Positions 51,692 through 63,606 of a DNA stretch of 64,000 nt are shown in pieces; positions within the stretch are counted from its first letter, which is position 1; each line of letters opens with the position of its first letter. The translations under genes were made by a program, and so were the position numbers. This DNA comes from Casuarius casuarius (lineage: Eukaryota; Chordata; Aves; Casuariiformes; Casuariidae), in contig PTFA01000024.1 in NCBI GenBank assembly GCA_003342895.1, forward strand, positions 397,634-461,633, given 5' to 3'. The notes beneath the pieces were generated by a model. It saw only the letters and a list, made by a program, of their open reading frames with translations. It was not told the origin of the DNA and ran no database searches.

Positions 51692-51746
51692 CTACTTTTA
51701 CATAGATTTTCCGTATAGGTAGGTTAAAGGTAAGCTTTATTTTAGT
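51692..51746 (-). repeat. Right arm of inverted repeat
   Basis: Reverse-complement partner of 51054-51104. It has an extra 6 bases (cttacc on the minus strand) between the two exact blocks. Beyond the arms, similarity fades; a weak extension inward (attcaa-containing) is possible. Confidence 0.7.
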
Positions 51747-53753
51747 CATTAAAACTACTGAATAACACTGAATGAAATATCAAAGATCACCAAAAGTAAT
51801 ATCACTACTACTATTCTGCATGTCTATACCAAGAAAAAATAGCTGCATAATGATATTACATCATCGACTTCCACCTGTGTTAAGGAACAGTGAGAGAGAA
51901 GCTCAAGAATTCAGATACAGATCTATCTTAAATACTTTTAGAGCAAAAGCATTTTACTTTCAGATGATTTTCCTCAAGTTATGTTTGAACAATCTGTACT
52001 GAAAATAGCAAATGACTTTAATATCACCTGGATATCCAGGATATCCATCTACCAGCAAGTGCCATAAGTTCTCAAACTACCAGGGAAAGAAGTAACTTTA
52101 GGTCAGTTTAATTATTCTTTATGCGTCCTCATTACGGTGTGGGGAGAAAGGGGTGGGAACCAGAAACTATTGATTTCAGTGAAAAATTGATCTGCGAGAG
52201 TAAGGTTACACCTAAAGAAGGTATTTTGTAAACATAATGCAGTCTGCCAATTTCACACATAATTGTACTAGAAGGCTGGCTTTGGAAGCCAGTTTTGAAA
52301 TATGTGCCAATGGTGTAATGTTTTGAATAAGTTTTGATGCAAGCTCTATGGGAAGAATTTTTAGAAATTATCATTTCTAAAAGGTTTCATCTCTAGAAAG
52401 AAATAGGTAAGTTAATGCCAGTTATTTCAAGATTGCAAAATCCAGAGCCACGTTTTCCCCATGCTTTCCTTCTCCCCTTGATGTCCCCATTCTTCAATCT
52501 TTTCTGAACTCATGCATTCATAGTTCAGGTGCATATAAATTTGAGAAGCACNGAAGCCGCATGTGTAAGCTGTTCTGTCCTTGTTCTGCTAATTTGCTAT
52601 ATGCAAGCTTTGAAATGCATATANTACTGTGTCAATAAGACTAATATTACGCAACTCTACTGAAACAAACAATTACAACTCTCTTTACACAAGGCAGCCA
52701 AACATCTCAATTATTCCTCAGGTAATTGCACAAATACAATCCCAGTGAATGCGTGCAGTTGCACTTCCACAAAAGTAAAGCAGGATATCATGGCCAATTC
52801 CTGCCTTTTCTTTGCTGAAAAATGAAAAGTGATTTATGCAATTTAACACATTAGCTCAGGACATGGAATTAATATAGAAAAGGATATAGTCAACACTATG
52901 TGTATTTCCTACCACCTGTATTTTAATACAAAAGGGAAGTAGCAGCCTATTTCCCCTCCAGACTCCAGTGGCATGGAAACTCAGAGTATAAAATTCCTCA
53001 AAAGTCTTTACTGTCATGATAGAAGATTCCCAGTTGAAAGTCAGAGCACCAGAGATTTATCTCACCCAATTTCAGTTATCAAGAAGATTGGCATTTTTGC
53101 CTAAACTGATCATGCAAGTTCCTTCTGCAATTAGTGGAGAAAGAGAGGCACTCTGGGCTGGTGATTCATCCTACCTGTCTTAAGCACTTATATTTCAGTG
53201 GCTGCAGTCACCGATTACAGAGGCCAGCCTTTCTCCCCACTGCCTCTAAAGGAAGCCTAAATGACTAAACTTAGGTGAACTGCATGATTGGAAGTTAACT
53301 ATAAAACTACGTTTTCATTTAAATTAATCTTTGGTGCAGGGTAACACTACCGATGCGCTGTTCATTACTGCACTAACGTAAATCAAATTTACCCCCAAAT
53401 GGCTGTCATCTAAACGTAAATATCCTCAGGGAATATTATTATTTGAAAGATAACACGTGCATGAAATTTATTAACAATATACTGACAATCCCTTGAAGAA
53501 AGTCCTTAAGAAGTTACGAGAATAAATGAAGCCACTAGGTTTACTGAAAGCTTGCAAAACAAGATTTCAGTATGCCTCGAAGCACAATTCTTTTGGTTAT
53601 GAAGGTTCTATTTTACTCTCATTACATTTTCAAATTTTATTTGGCACAATATCTTGTGGTTTTGATGCTCACATCAGCTAACTAAGCCTATTATTACAAA
53701 TGACAGCATAATAAAACCAAAAATGAAGATAGTACTAAAATCCAGAAACTTAC

Positions 53754-53910
53754 TCAGGAGAGTTGAGATTGAGACCTAGTGTTGTCAAATCACTTCCTAA
53801 TGCAAGATGTACCATTCCTGGATCTGTCTCTGCTGCCCTGATGAATGTTAACAAGCCAATCATTCCAAACTGGTCCGTCACCATCCCTTGAGGAATGTTG
53901 GTAACCCGAC
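53754..53910 (-). CDS. CNOT2: CNOT2 exon, residues 341(split)-393(split) (CNOT1-anchoring region)
   Basis: The exon completes Gly341, encodes RVTNIPQGMVTDQFGMIGLL, then TFIRAAETDPGMVHLALGSD, then LTTLGLNLNSP, and provides two bases of Glu393. This highly conserved stretch is the extended region that wraps on the CNOT1 C-terminal domain. The acceptor is cttgcctag and the donor gtaagt. The intron before it is only 108 bases. Confidence 0.97.
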
Positions 53911-54018
53911 CTAGGCAAGAAGAACAAATTAATTTTCTCCTTTCAGCAAGCAGAAAAAACAAGATGATCTAAAGGACTGCCAAAATTTTTAAAGAGGAAA
54001 ACATGGAGTGGCACATAC

Positions 54019-54139
54019 CATCAGGTAACACTTGGATCCCTTTTTTCTGCTGGTTGTTGTTTTGNGTAGTTGAACTTTTATCTCCAGGAAACTTGGGCCC
54101 ATCTGTGCTGGATGATGTTTTGCCTGATGTATTCAAATT
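54019..54139 (-). CDS. CNOT2: CNOT2 exon, residues 301-341(split)
   Basis: The exon encodes NLNTSGKTSSSTDGPKFPGD then KSSTTQNNNQQKKGIQVLPD plus one base of Gly341. It is low-complexity, polar and probably disordered. An N at 54065 is the third base of Thr325 (ACN), so the residue is unaffected. The acceptor is tttgtaatag and the donor gtatgt. Confidence 0.96.
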
Positions 54140-55119
54140 CTATTACAAATAATTTGTAGAGTTAGTATGATGGAAACTATCCAAAATGGAAAAACTGGTT
54201 CACTATATCTTTTGAGTTGAGCACTTTACAAAAATCATAGGAATTGTTACACATTTCATATATGATACATTTAATATTTTAATAAATATTATAGGACTCT
54301 TAAGATAATCTCATTATTCAAATAATTACATATATCATCATTTAATTAATTACATCTATGGTATTTCCTAATCATTTGGTTTTTGCAGTGGGGAAGGGAA
54401 AAATACTTTGCGTCATTTATCTAACACCTATTATACCACAGTTTATGCTTGTGCATAAGGGAATANTCAGTACAACTAAGCACATGCAAATGCTCTCATT
54501 TTTCAGGATTTATGTCTAAGCAATATGTCAAGCCACTCTAATACATCGGGCACTAAACTGGAACAAAGCTAAAGCCCTCATGTTCTGTTGAGAAACCTTA
54601 GTTAATATTTACAGCTTCCTAAAGTGAACCTCCCATACAGTGAGCTATTAATAAGCCTACAGCTTGCATTCTGAAAAGGTAAGAAAATATTTTACAACTG
54701 AATTTGAATACACAATGGATGTCCAAGTGCCTGTGGCCAGGGGGTATTTTGGACTCCTCACGTCATGTGTTTTCCCAATATAGTCTTGTTCCTGCAGCCC
54801 ATAACACTCTGATGTAGCAAGTCNGTAATAACTCAAGCCAATTTCAGGAGCAAGTGACACACAGTTGGCACACTTGCAACCATTAGGAAAGAGATGTAAA
54901 CACTATGTGCGGTGAGAAAACTGTGATTGCTTTCCAGGAGGCCATATCCTGACAAAAGATATCTTTCATAACTATTATTTCTTACACTTTATTATCATTC
55001 TTTAAAACAAGTCTGCAGTAACACAACGTATTCACATCCACTCCTTCCTTACTGTACTCTAAGTGTATCACAACATTCTCTGTAGTATAAACAAAGCAAC
55101 AGCATTTGGGGACTCGGAT

Positions 55120-55140
55120 TCTCTCTCTCTCTCTCTCTCT
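55120..55140. repeat. (CT)10 microsatellite
   Basis: Ten uninterrupted CT units within a CNOT2 intron; GA on the transcribed strand. Confidence 0.9.
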
Positions 55141-55396
55141 TTTCTTTGTAGAGTTACATTTTTCAGTTTTCACCATGAGTTTGTAGTTGCATCTACTATC
55201 TACACTATAGTACTCATGTCACCCTGATTAATACATATTTTTGCAACAACAAGTAACAAAACAATCATGTACTAGAACATCTTGTCAAATACTATATTAA
55301 AGACAGTTCCTCTGTCATCTAAAGTTTAGTGTATTCACCTTCATTTAAGCAATTTTTATGATGTATCTTTCAGAGAAAACAATGGAAGAAACCCAT

Positions 55397-55420
55397 AATC
55401 TTATAGTTAATCTTATAGTT
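55397..55420. repeat. Perfect 12-base tandem duplication
   Basis: The unit aatcttatagtt occurs twice in direct succession. It is likely a recent slippage duplication. Confidence 0.85.
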
Positions 55421-56057
55421 AACCTATACATCTAACATGTAATAATTACAACAATATTTAAGATATAATGCATACAACTAGTCTACAACATACCCATGAA
55501 TGCAGTGGTCTCTATTAAAATGGCTCGTTCCCTGTGCCTTCATTTCCCCCATCAAGAATTTTACCTTGAAGTGATATTGTACCGCCTAACATTTAAAGGA
55601 TTTGACAGCTTTGAAGAAAGATGTTAAAATGTGTAAGTTATTACTACCGATGAGAGGCGCCTATAACACCAAGAGCAAAGAATGAGCTGGAATTGGTAGG
55701 GAAAAAAAAAATTGCAAAACTTGAAAGATAGATTTCAGTTCTAGAAGCTAATTTTGATGCGTTCATGCAAGTCCCTTCNCCCTCCACCCCAAAATATATA
55801 TTGGATACACAGAACTTTTATGAAATTGAGAAAGCAAGGTCACATTGACTGTTGGGACAAAAAAGCTTCCTGAGAAATTCCATTTACATAGCTATGTATG
55901 AAATGATGCTTATGTAAATTTTCTCACCAACTTAGAGCAGCAAATTTGAAGATCTTAAATTATAAATATATTCAACTGGCATTACTGCCCATTTTAAAAT
56001 ATAATTATCAAAAAAGAAGGAACAGTGAAAACAAGTGAAGCAGTAACATTTACTTAC

Positions 56058-56182
56058 AGATTTATTGTCATCATTACTTGATGTTGGGTCTTTGTAGCTG
56101 GAACCTGGTAATGCTGGAAAATCTTCATTGTGTATTGAAAAGTCCTGGGACTGCTCACTTGCTGGTTTTGTTACCATTCCAA
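56058..56182 (-). CDS. CNOT2: CNOT2 exon, residues 259(split)-300
   Basis: The exon completes Val259 and encodes GMVTKPASEQSQDFSIHNED then FPALPGSSYKDPTSSNDDNKS. The DFPALPG motif is typical of the CNOT2 N-terminal region and echoes the DFPALAD motif one exon earlier. Two residues (Ser in ASEQ, Asn in DDNKS) seem to differ from the mammalian protein. Donor gtaagt, acceptor ggtgatag. Confidence 0.96.
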
Positions 56183-58650
56183 CTATCACCAAAGTGAAAG
56201 CAGAGATGTCATTAAATGACCTCTAAGCAAAAAATTTTCTGCTGTATTTTGCTTACTGTTTCATTATATGCAAACTGTATAACACAAACAATTTTCAAAG
56301 AACAGGTAAAATAAGACAAAGCATATTCATTTAGAACATCCACACATATTCTACTGAAATCTCCTATTTAAGTGTGAGGTAAGAAACATATGGGGCTAAA
56401 TTCATACCTTAGAAAAATCCACTGCTTTAAGAATTAAGCCCAATACTTCAACCATGGATAGCACCTGTTTTGAATATCTAAATAATCCAAGTAATATTTA
56501 GAAGCATCATTAAAGTAGTATTTAAGGAAATCCACTGATGAAGGAAGGATGTATTATTTGAAAGATTATAATACATTTTTCCTCCTTTGGCCTAAATGCT
56601 TGAAGAATTTCTGAGCATAATCTGGCTAGAAACATANTCTTAAAAGATACCCAGCCAACTTGCAACAGAACATATCTCCAATGAAATACTTGCTGTGACA
56701 TACAAAGTATGAAAACTGAAAGCATTTAGCCTGCAACTCTCAGTGCTCTGACCCTAATTCGTAAAAAGTAGGCCATTTGCATTGGAACATGGATTCCAAC
56801 TACTGAAGAGCAACATTTTTGTTTTACTGGCATAAAAAAGAAAAACCCCGTATCTGCCCAAGGGCAAATACTCTGCTGAGACACAGAAAAATAACACAGT
56901 GATTTGGTAGCTAACTACATAACACTAGAATAAAGGAAGACAGAAGGAAGTGTAGGGCTTATTTTTCAAAGATTCTTAATAAATGTTTAATAGCTAAAGT
57001 GGTTCACTAACTGACAATTTATATGACTTTTTATGTTCTGAAGTTAGAGGTTGGAGTTCCCTGTTTTAGAAAATACACTGAGTCAATCTTGTTTCTCCTG
57101 ATCTCCCTTTTCATCCAGAGCTATTAGATTTCTTCCACTGGATGAAGAAAAATGATCANGAATTATATTGCATATACTCATTCTACCTAAAAACTGTTTG
57201 AGGTCTTCAGTTTCCTAAACAAGATAAGCATTAAGAAACTGTCTCCACTCAGAATCCCAAACCTTCTTTTTCTTGACCATAGCCAGAAGTGCTCTCCACT
57301 TTTTATTGCTGAAGACAGTGGCCAGTGCATCCCCTACCTCTATTTCTTCATTGTTTCTACCCTGACATCCATCCCCTGCTTTAAGCAGATGCTTAACGTA
57401 ACTTTTCAGACATAAATTCCCTTCCTGGTTCACCAAATAATCTTGNGAACAGCTATGCTAGCACCAAAATGCGGAAATGGTGTAAGCACAAGGAGCAAGT
57501 GACTACAGACTTTTTACGCAGCTGTGCTGCTGAAGGTGAAACCACGGTCCCATAATCGCGCTATAAGTACACCAAAGTGGTCCTCTAACCTCCTTACTGT
57601 CTACCACTTTTCCATGCATTTTCTTGTCTCTCTTTCAGAGAGAGAGACAGTCTCACAGAACTACAAGCCACATTAGCTCTCCACTCCGTGGGACTTTTCT
57701 ATGCCTTTGTTTAGGGAAGTGACTTTTGCCTGTGTTTAGGAGCACTTCAGTTTAACTCACTTAGCTGTTTCTCACAGCTATCTTAAGCAGAGGGCAGCGG
57801 TTACACCCTGTCCATGAGGTTACTTTCTCCTGATAATGCGGTACCTAATATTTCCCTCCAATTAAAACTGAAGATATCTTTGAAAAACACTAGCTTTTTT
57901 AGTTGGGAAACACTAAGCCTTTTTAGCTGGAAATTTGAGAAGCGTCCCAGAAAGAACTTCAAGTTACAGAAGCAATTTCTGAGAGTAGCCAATGCAACAC
58001 CCATTACAAAATCTGCTAAAGCAGTAACAAAAAGAAATACTGTGCTTATTTTACCTGATTTTTTTCAGACCCACATAATAAGATCTGCATGTGTCTTTTT
58101 TTTTTTTAATGCTTCAGACTGTTCAGCAAGACTTATATGAGACAGACTTCAAATCTGACTGATAATAGTTAATTTTTTGAAATCTTAGGCTCATCATAGA
58201 AGTGATAATGAACAGTACTCCAGCAAGTACTACAAATGAACAGTGAAATACATCGGTATATTTACAACTCCTGACTTTTTACATAGTAACATCTGTACTG
58301 ATCAAATATTTCTAAAATGTTCTACTCATACCTTGCCAATTTTTGTATACAGGCATCTAAAAACAATCTACTGTGTAAGAAATTTTAAAAGGGATGAGAA
58401 GCATATTATCCAGACTGAAAACCCCAACCACTTTTATGGAAGATGAACCTAAAACAGCTGAGTTGAATCTCCAATCAGAGATATTGATTATTCATTTTCA
58501 AAAATAAGGCTTAGGAGCTCAAGCGTCTGGCATTTTTGAAAAGGCTACCTGTTGTCTTACGAACAACAAAAGGTGAATCAAGCAAATACTTGCACTCAAA
58601 ATGTTGCAAATACTACTGCACTCAAGAAGTTTTCAAAAGTATAGTCATAC
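56183..58650 (-). other. CNOT2: CNOT2 intron (2.5 kb)
   Basis: Donor gtatga, acceptor ggtgatag. AT-rich, with a T run near 58098-58109. No exon or repeat family was recognised. Confidence 0.8.
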
Positions 58651-58776
58651 CATAGGGAGCCCTTCCAGCTAAAGGGTTTATTAATGGAGTTGGATTGCCA
58701 CTTCCTTCCCTTCTGTTTCTGTCTGCTAGCGCTGGAAAATCTGAGAGGTCCAGTCCTGTCACATTTTCACTTCCAT
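58651..58776 (-). CDS. CNOT2: CNOT2 exon, residues 217(split)-259(split)
   Basis: The exon completes Asp217, encodes GSENVTGLDLSDFPALADRN then RREGSGNPTPLINPLAGRAPY, and gives the first base of Val259. It carries the first DFPAL motif. The acceptor is ttattgtag and the donor gtatga. Confidence 0.97.
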
Positions 58777-60069
58777 CTACAATAAAAGCAGATATTTTAA
58801 ATTCCCTTAAGCTTTCTACTCAAAGACGACTTTACGTGGAANAACTTCATTACATGCAGGACAAATATCAGAAATATTTTCCTTCTTCAACCTGATCTTT
58901 TTACAACAGGTATACTCTTAGTATACATATGATGAATAACTATAATCTCGGTGTTATGAGATTATGCTGAAGAACACTGAGATGTTTCTTTTAAAACAAT
59001 TCCTAGTCAGTAATATTTAGTAACAAGGACTTTTCATTTTGAATTAAACACCGCACCTGTAAAATACAATCGCAGCTACGGTGCTAGGATAGGTAACCTG
59101 TTTAAAACATAAGGTGCTATCAAGAGAAGGTGTCAAGGAAGAAAATCGGCATGGGTAGCAGCATCAGGGAGCTCTTACATCCTTAGGAAAGGTACGGGAA
59201 GGTCAGCCCCCGAGCTCGTGCAGCACGAGTTATGGAGGAGCATTTTGCATGGGGCAGCCACATGCTGCAGAGCGGCAGCAGGGGAGCAAGTGCTGCACNG
59301 CAGGGCTGCCGGGCACTTGCGTGTGCGGGCCCCAGCCTGCCTTCTGCCTTGTGACATCGGCCCGGCCCNGCACGCAAACCCTGCATAACACATGGCCTGC
59401 CCAAAAATGATTGTGTGCATGCGTGTCTCTGTATAATTCATTAAATTTGGGTGGAGAAATAGTTCCCAGAGAAAAATCGCAACCGAAACAACTGACTGAA
59501 AGGATCCCTTCATAACCTGGGGCTGCTCAAAAGGAGTCTGAGATTTCTAATAAATCTGTAATAGTTTCACAGGAAACAGATCAATCTTTCTTCTCTGATA
59601 AATAAACAATTAGCAATGGTTTTCCCTGAATTATCCAGCTATTGTGCATTTCTAACAGAGCAGGTGTGCACGTTCGCGTGAGTTGCAGAATTTTTCTAGG
59701 GAACACCTACTTCGTCTTCGAACATTTTGAATCCAATGTTAGCAAGTAATAACAATTAAACAGCACTGCTTTGATGTTATTTTACACCATTAAAAAAAAA
59801 GAAACTAATCAAAATACTTATTCTTCCGCAGAATTTTAGAACTAAACAAAATATTTTCCAACATTAAATTCAGGATTAAAAAGCATAGATATTACCTAAG
59901 AATATGTAGAAGTATTTTCTACTAACAGCAAGCAGTATTTCTATGCAACAACTGAAAGTTAAGACAAAACTGCCCTCAAACAGAGCAAAATACTTTCAAC
60001 AAGTCTTATTCAGTCAAAAACCCCATTTCTACCGTACTTTAAGATCTACATACATCAGAGCAGACTCAC
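58777..60069 (-). other. CNOT2: CNOT2 intron (1.3 kb) with a GC-rich islet
   Basis: Donor gtgagt, acceptor ttattgtag. The part at about 59165-59400 is markedly GC-rich against an AT-rich background and contains a near-perfect 15-base palindrome (ctcgtgc a gcacgag, 59215-59229). The islet has no recognised coding or repeat identity. Confidence 0.75.
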
Positions 60070-60149
60070 CTGTTCCATTGAAAATGTTACTTGATAAGGA
60101 GTTATTCATTCCAAATGCCTGATTTCTGTTCATTCCAAATCCAGACATA
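60070..60149 (-). CDS. CNOT2: CNOT2 exon, residues 190(split)-217(split)
   Basis: The exon completes Ser190, encodes MSGFGMNRNQAFGMNNSLSS then NIFNGT, and ends with the first base of Asp217. It is Asn/Gly/Met-rich and probably disordered. The acceptor is tttttcacag and the donor gtgagt. Confidence 0.96.
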
Positions 60150-62648
60150 CTGTGAAAAAAAATCCAAGAAGTCACCCAAAAGGAAATACATTCTTTGCAA
60201 TCTCCAGCGGAAGACATTGAGAAAAAAATTAAGACACAAATTATTTCAGCACCCCACATGAGTCTAAACTCAATTTTTACTTATTTTCCTTTATACTTCT
60301 GAAAATTATGAGCAGCAGCAAGCACCGCTGAATCAAGACAACTTGAGCAATTTTAAAATAACTGAATTTTTAATAGCAACAGCGTCTTCAGCATCTGTTT
60401 TTCAACAAGTTATGACAAACATGATCCTTACTGAATAATACATATATGAAACAGCAGTAAATGTAATAGTTGGAAGTCAGACTGTAAACCGTTCATTGCA
60501 GGTGATAAAACTGATCACAGAAGTGATCAAGTTTGTCATGACTCGGCTGTAAGCTCAAGAGCGGTAAGCTGAACAGTTACCTCGTGCAATCATCACAATG
60601 GAGGTATGATGTCATCATGAGCACAGAGATCTGCTCATCTGCCATACTAAGAAACCAGCTAAATTCAAGTTCTAAATAGGCAAGCAAAAATTTTTCAAAA
60701 CATTCAAATATTAGACAGGACTCGTTTTGGTCTGAGAAACACCCTCATAAATGATCCACTTCATCCTGTGCAAGCTGAAGATGCTGAGAAGCCAAAAGGT
60801 AGCCCACAGCTGAGTGAAATTCAGGATTTCTGCCCTGTGCAAAATCACAACATTCATTTTTCCTCTGTAACAGGATGTAAGGTGATGTTTTAGAAGTTTC
60901 TGTGAATAAAAATCCCGAACATATTTTCTGAATGGAAATGTTATCTAAATGGCATTTTCGAAATTGCAAATCTGAAGCATTTTATTTCAGTTTGAAATAG
61001 CCCCAAATCTTTCATTTTGTATGGAGACATCAAGAAAGAGAAGAGTCTGTCAAGAATGGCCTTGTTCTGCTTTGCTTCATCAAGGCGGTGTATTTGAAAG
61101 GCATACAGATCTTTCACACTTCNCCCGCTTGAAGAGAGAGGTTTCTGGTCTCTTCCGTGAATTCTAGACCTGCCGGGAGCACTAACAGGAGACCATCCAA
61201 TCTGGAGGGCATCTAATCTACCTTGAGGAGAACCTGTTTGTTAACCAGCATTATCTCATTTTACAACACATTGTACCANTGCAACTAATAAAGAGAAAGC
61301 AAAGTATTTTATATGTTCAGAACACTAAAAACACTTATTGCTCAAACTAAGGCAACTATTTAGAAAACACTTCATAGAAGTGACATAATTAATGAACTGT
61401 CAAGGAAACACCATTTCATTATCTCTAACGAACAGCTAAAAGAATATTTAAACAAGTACCTCCTATATTATATAAATCTCCAAAATCATTACCTTCTGCA
61501 TTCAGAGTTTCTAAGTATGTTACTATTTCAATCTTTTATGTTGTTCAAGTTTCAAAATACTTTGAAATATAAAACTCTCTTTTTAAATTATCATCACAGG
61601 AAGAAAAGGCAGATTCAATCCAATCAGAGGGCAAGACACACAGTCTTCCACGTGCCAAGAACATAAACTGCTACTACCAGATCTCTATTGCAGCCATTAA
61701 GAAAAGATATTTTATGCCTCTATCATTACGTTAAACTACAGAACTAAACAGACTGAACAAGTTTCAGATAACTGTGACATTAGTTTTCATCTTCCTTTAC
61801 CCAATTTGTAAAATACTGGATTGGGCAGATTGGGCATCTGACTGCCCTGAGCTTTTTTTGTGCTCAATGTAGAAGACAGTCCTTTAGGAAGGGCCCCTCA
61901 AATGCGGAAAAGGAAGAAGCTGGCAGCACAAGGACCATGAGGTTGTGGAATGAAGCACAGAAAAGAGAGTCAGCTGTGCAAAGTTGTGACTACACACATT
62001 ANATAGATAGAAAGAACAAACTTTTAACTACAAGTTTATCAATATAAACTAAGCATAAACATAGCGACAGAACCCAAATGAAAGCTTAATGATTTCTGAT
62101 GCTAAAATCTTGCCCACAGAGTTAGAAAAACATCAGAAGTGACTGAGACACTTTTGGCATCAAAATGAGCATCAAATCTTTAATTTAATGGCAAGCCTCT
62201 CCATATTATTCTCCATATTACTCTAAAATTTGAAGAGGTAAAAAAACAAGGTCTCTACTGTGTCTGAATCAGTTAACAATTCTTCTAGAAAAACTATTGT
62301 GTTATAAAATCTTGCCTTACTTCTTCCCAAACTCATAGATGAATACTATTAAAATGACAGTGTATACACAAAAAAATCAAGACATGTTTCAAANACTAGG
62401 GAACTCATTAGGAACATCATGTATTTTAAAGAAATAGCAGTAGAAATGGAACAGTCAAAGCCAGAATTTAGCTTAAAAAACTTGTGCAAACATTCAAAGC
62501 AGCTTCAAAGTTTACTGCCAAGAGACTAAAACATACAAAGGTGCACTTTCAGGCTTTAGTCTAATGGATAAAANCCCCCCTGGATTTCAAGAGAAGTATG
62601 AAAACATAGCCACAGCTGTATGGAGATGGTCTGACTAAATAGTCTTAC
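60150..62648 (-). other. CNOT2: CNOT2 intron (2.5 kb)
   Basis: Donor gtaaga, acceptor tttttcacag. AT-rich. A short tandem duplication (tctccatattat / tctccatattac) lies at 62198-62221. No exon was recognised. Confidence 0.8.
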
Positions 62649-62831
62649 CTGTTCACAGTAAAAGGTTGTCGAGAGGGTTGCTGCTTTGGCATACATATTA
62701 TGCTTGGAGAGCTTCTGTTGGGGCTGCCTAACCCTGAACTGCTCATGCTGTTTGTCCTGCTGGGAATTCCAATGCCCTGACCAACCTGGGAGTGGTTCAT
62801 CATATTCCTAGGATTCATAGGCAATATCCCC
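62649..62831 (-). CDS. CNOT2: CNOT2 exon, residues 129(split)-190(split)
   Basis: The exon completes Arg129, encodes GILPMNPRNMMNHSQVGQGI, then GIPSRTNSMSSSGLGSPNRS, then SPSIICMPKQQPSRQPFTVN, and provides two bases of Ser190. It is Ser/Pro/Asn-rich, with several SP dipeptides that are potential proline-directed phosphorylation sites. The acceptor is tctttttcag and the donor gtaaga. Confidence 0.97.
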
Positions 62832-63458
62832 CTGAAAAAGAAAAAACATCCAAAAGATGAATCTGTACAGTAGTATTTGGTTACTCATGTAAGTTATGTA
62901 GGACAGACTTTTAGCCGTTGCAACTGAACTTGTGATTAGCATCAATGCAGTATGTTTGGGTTATAACTTCTCTGTAATTAATGTAGTTTTTTGATTTCTT
63001 TAGAAATACCAGTTGGCCCATTACATACTAATTAAATCCTCAGTCAAGTTCTACATAAATACTTAAGTATTATGANTCTGAAAAGGAATTACAGATCTTT
63101 TTCTTTTTTTTTTTTAATGAGTGCTTCAGACCTACTACCTTAATACCCTAAACTGTGAATGACATGCATATAAAAAAATTTAACCACACATTTACCAGAA
63201 CATCCAAAAACCAGTGTCTTACATTCTGAAGCAGAATTTGCCAGCAATTTCTCTCATGTACAAGATCAAATACTGTCTTACAGTAAGTCCTATCTTACTG
63301 TTTTACAGTATTATTTCCCCAACACAGGCAGTAGTAAATAGAAATTATTTTTTCTTTATTAATTAGATTGTAAAGTAGTTGAGGCAAGATACGCATAACA
63401 CTTAAAAAGTGTCCTGCCGAAAGACACGACTGCAGAAATATTGGCTATCAATAAATAC
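62832..63458 (-). other. CNOT2: CNOT2 intron (627 bp)
   Basis: Donor gtattt, acceptor tctttttcag. AT-rich with a T run near 63106-63116. Nothing else was seen. Confidence 0.8.
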
Positions 63459-63606
63459 CTGCTCGGAGATGGAGGCGTGTGAAGTGACATTGTTGGTACC
63501 CCTGTTGTTGGCGTTACGTGGCTCGGTAACTGAGTGCCTTGTGATAAGCTGCGATTTAACTGAGGGGTATTGTTGCTCATTCCCCTCATTGGAAGGCCTA
63601 GTGCAC
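63459..63606 (-). CDS. CNOT2: CNOT2 exon, residues 80(split)-129(split)
   Basis: This is the first CNOT2 exon within the window in transcript order. It starts with two bases (GT) that complete a codon, presumably Ser80, then encodes ALGLPMRGMSNNTPQLNRSL, then SQGTQLPSHVTPTTGVPTMS, then LHTPPSPS, and ends with two bases of Arg129. The acceptor is ctcaatag and the donor gtattt. It is disordered and Ser/Thr/Pro-rich. Confidence 0.96.

Larger units (their letters stand above)
49843..53753 (-). other. CNOT2: CNOT2 intron (3.9 kb) with an internal inverted repeat
   Basis: Donor gtaagt, acceptor ctttcttcag. It carries the inverted-repeat pair 51054-51104 / 51692-51746, a TG/CA hairpin-forming microsatellite at 51523-51598, and a 134-codon open frame on the + strand at 50680-51084 with no recognised similarity. 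Otherwise AT-rich unique sequence. Confidence 0.75.
54140..56057 (-). other. CNOT2: CNOT2 intron (1.9 kb)
   Basis: Donor gtaagt, acceptor tttgtaatag. It holds a (CT)10 microsatellite at 55120-55140 and a perfect 12-base tandem duplication at 55397-55420. Otherwise AT-rich. Confidence 0.8.

Noticed and set aside
58695..58895. Open frame on the + strand at the CNOT2 residue 217-259 exon
   Set aside because: It is the antisense shadow of a genuine exon.
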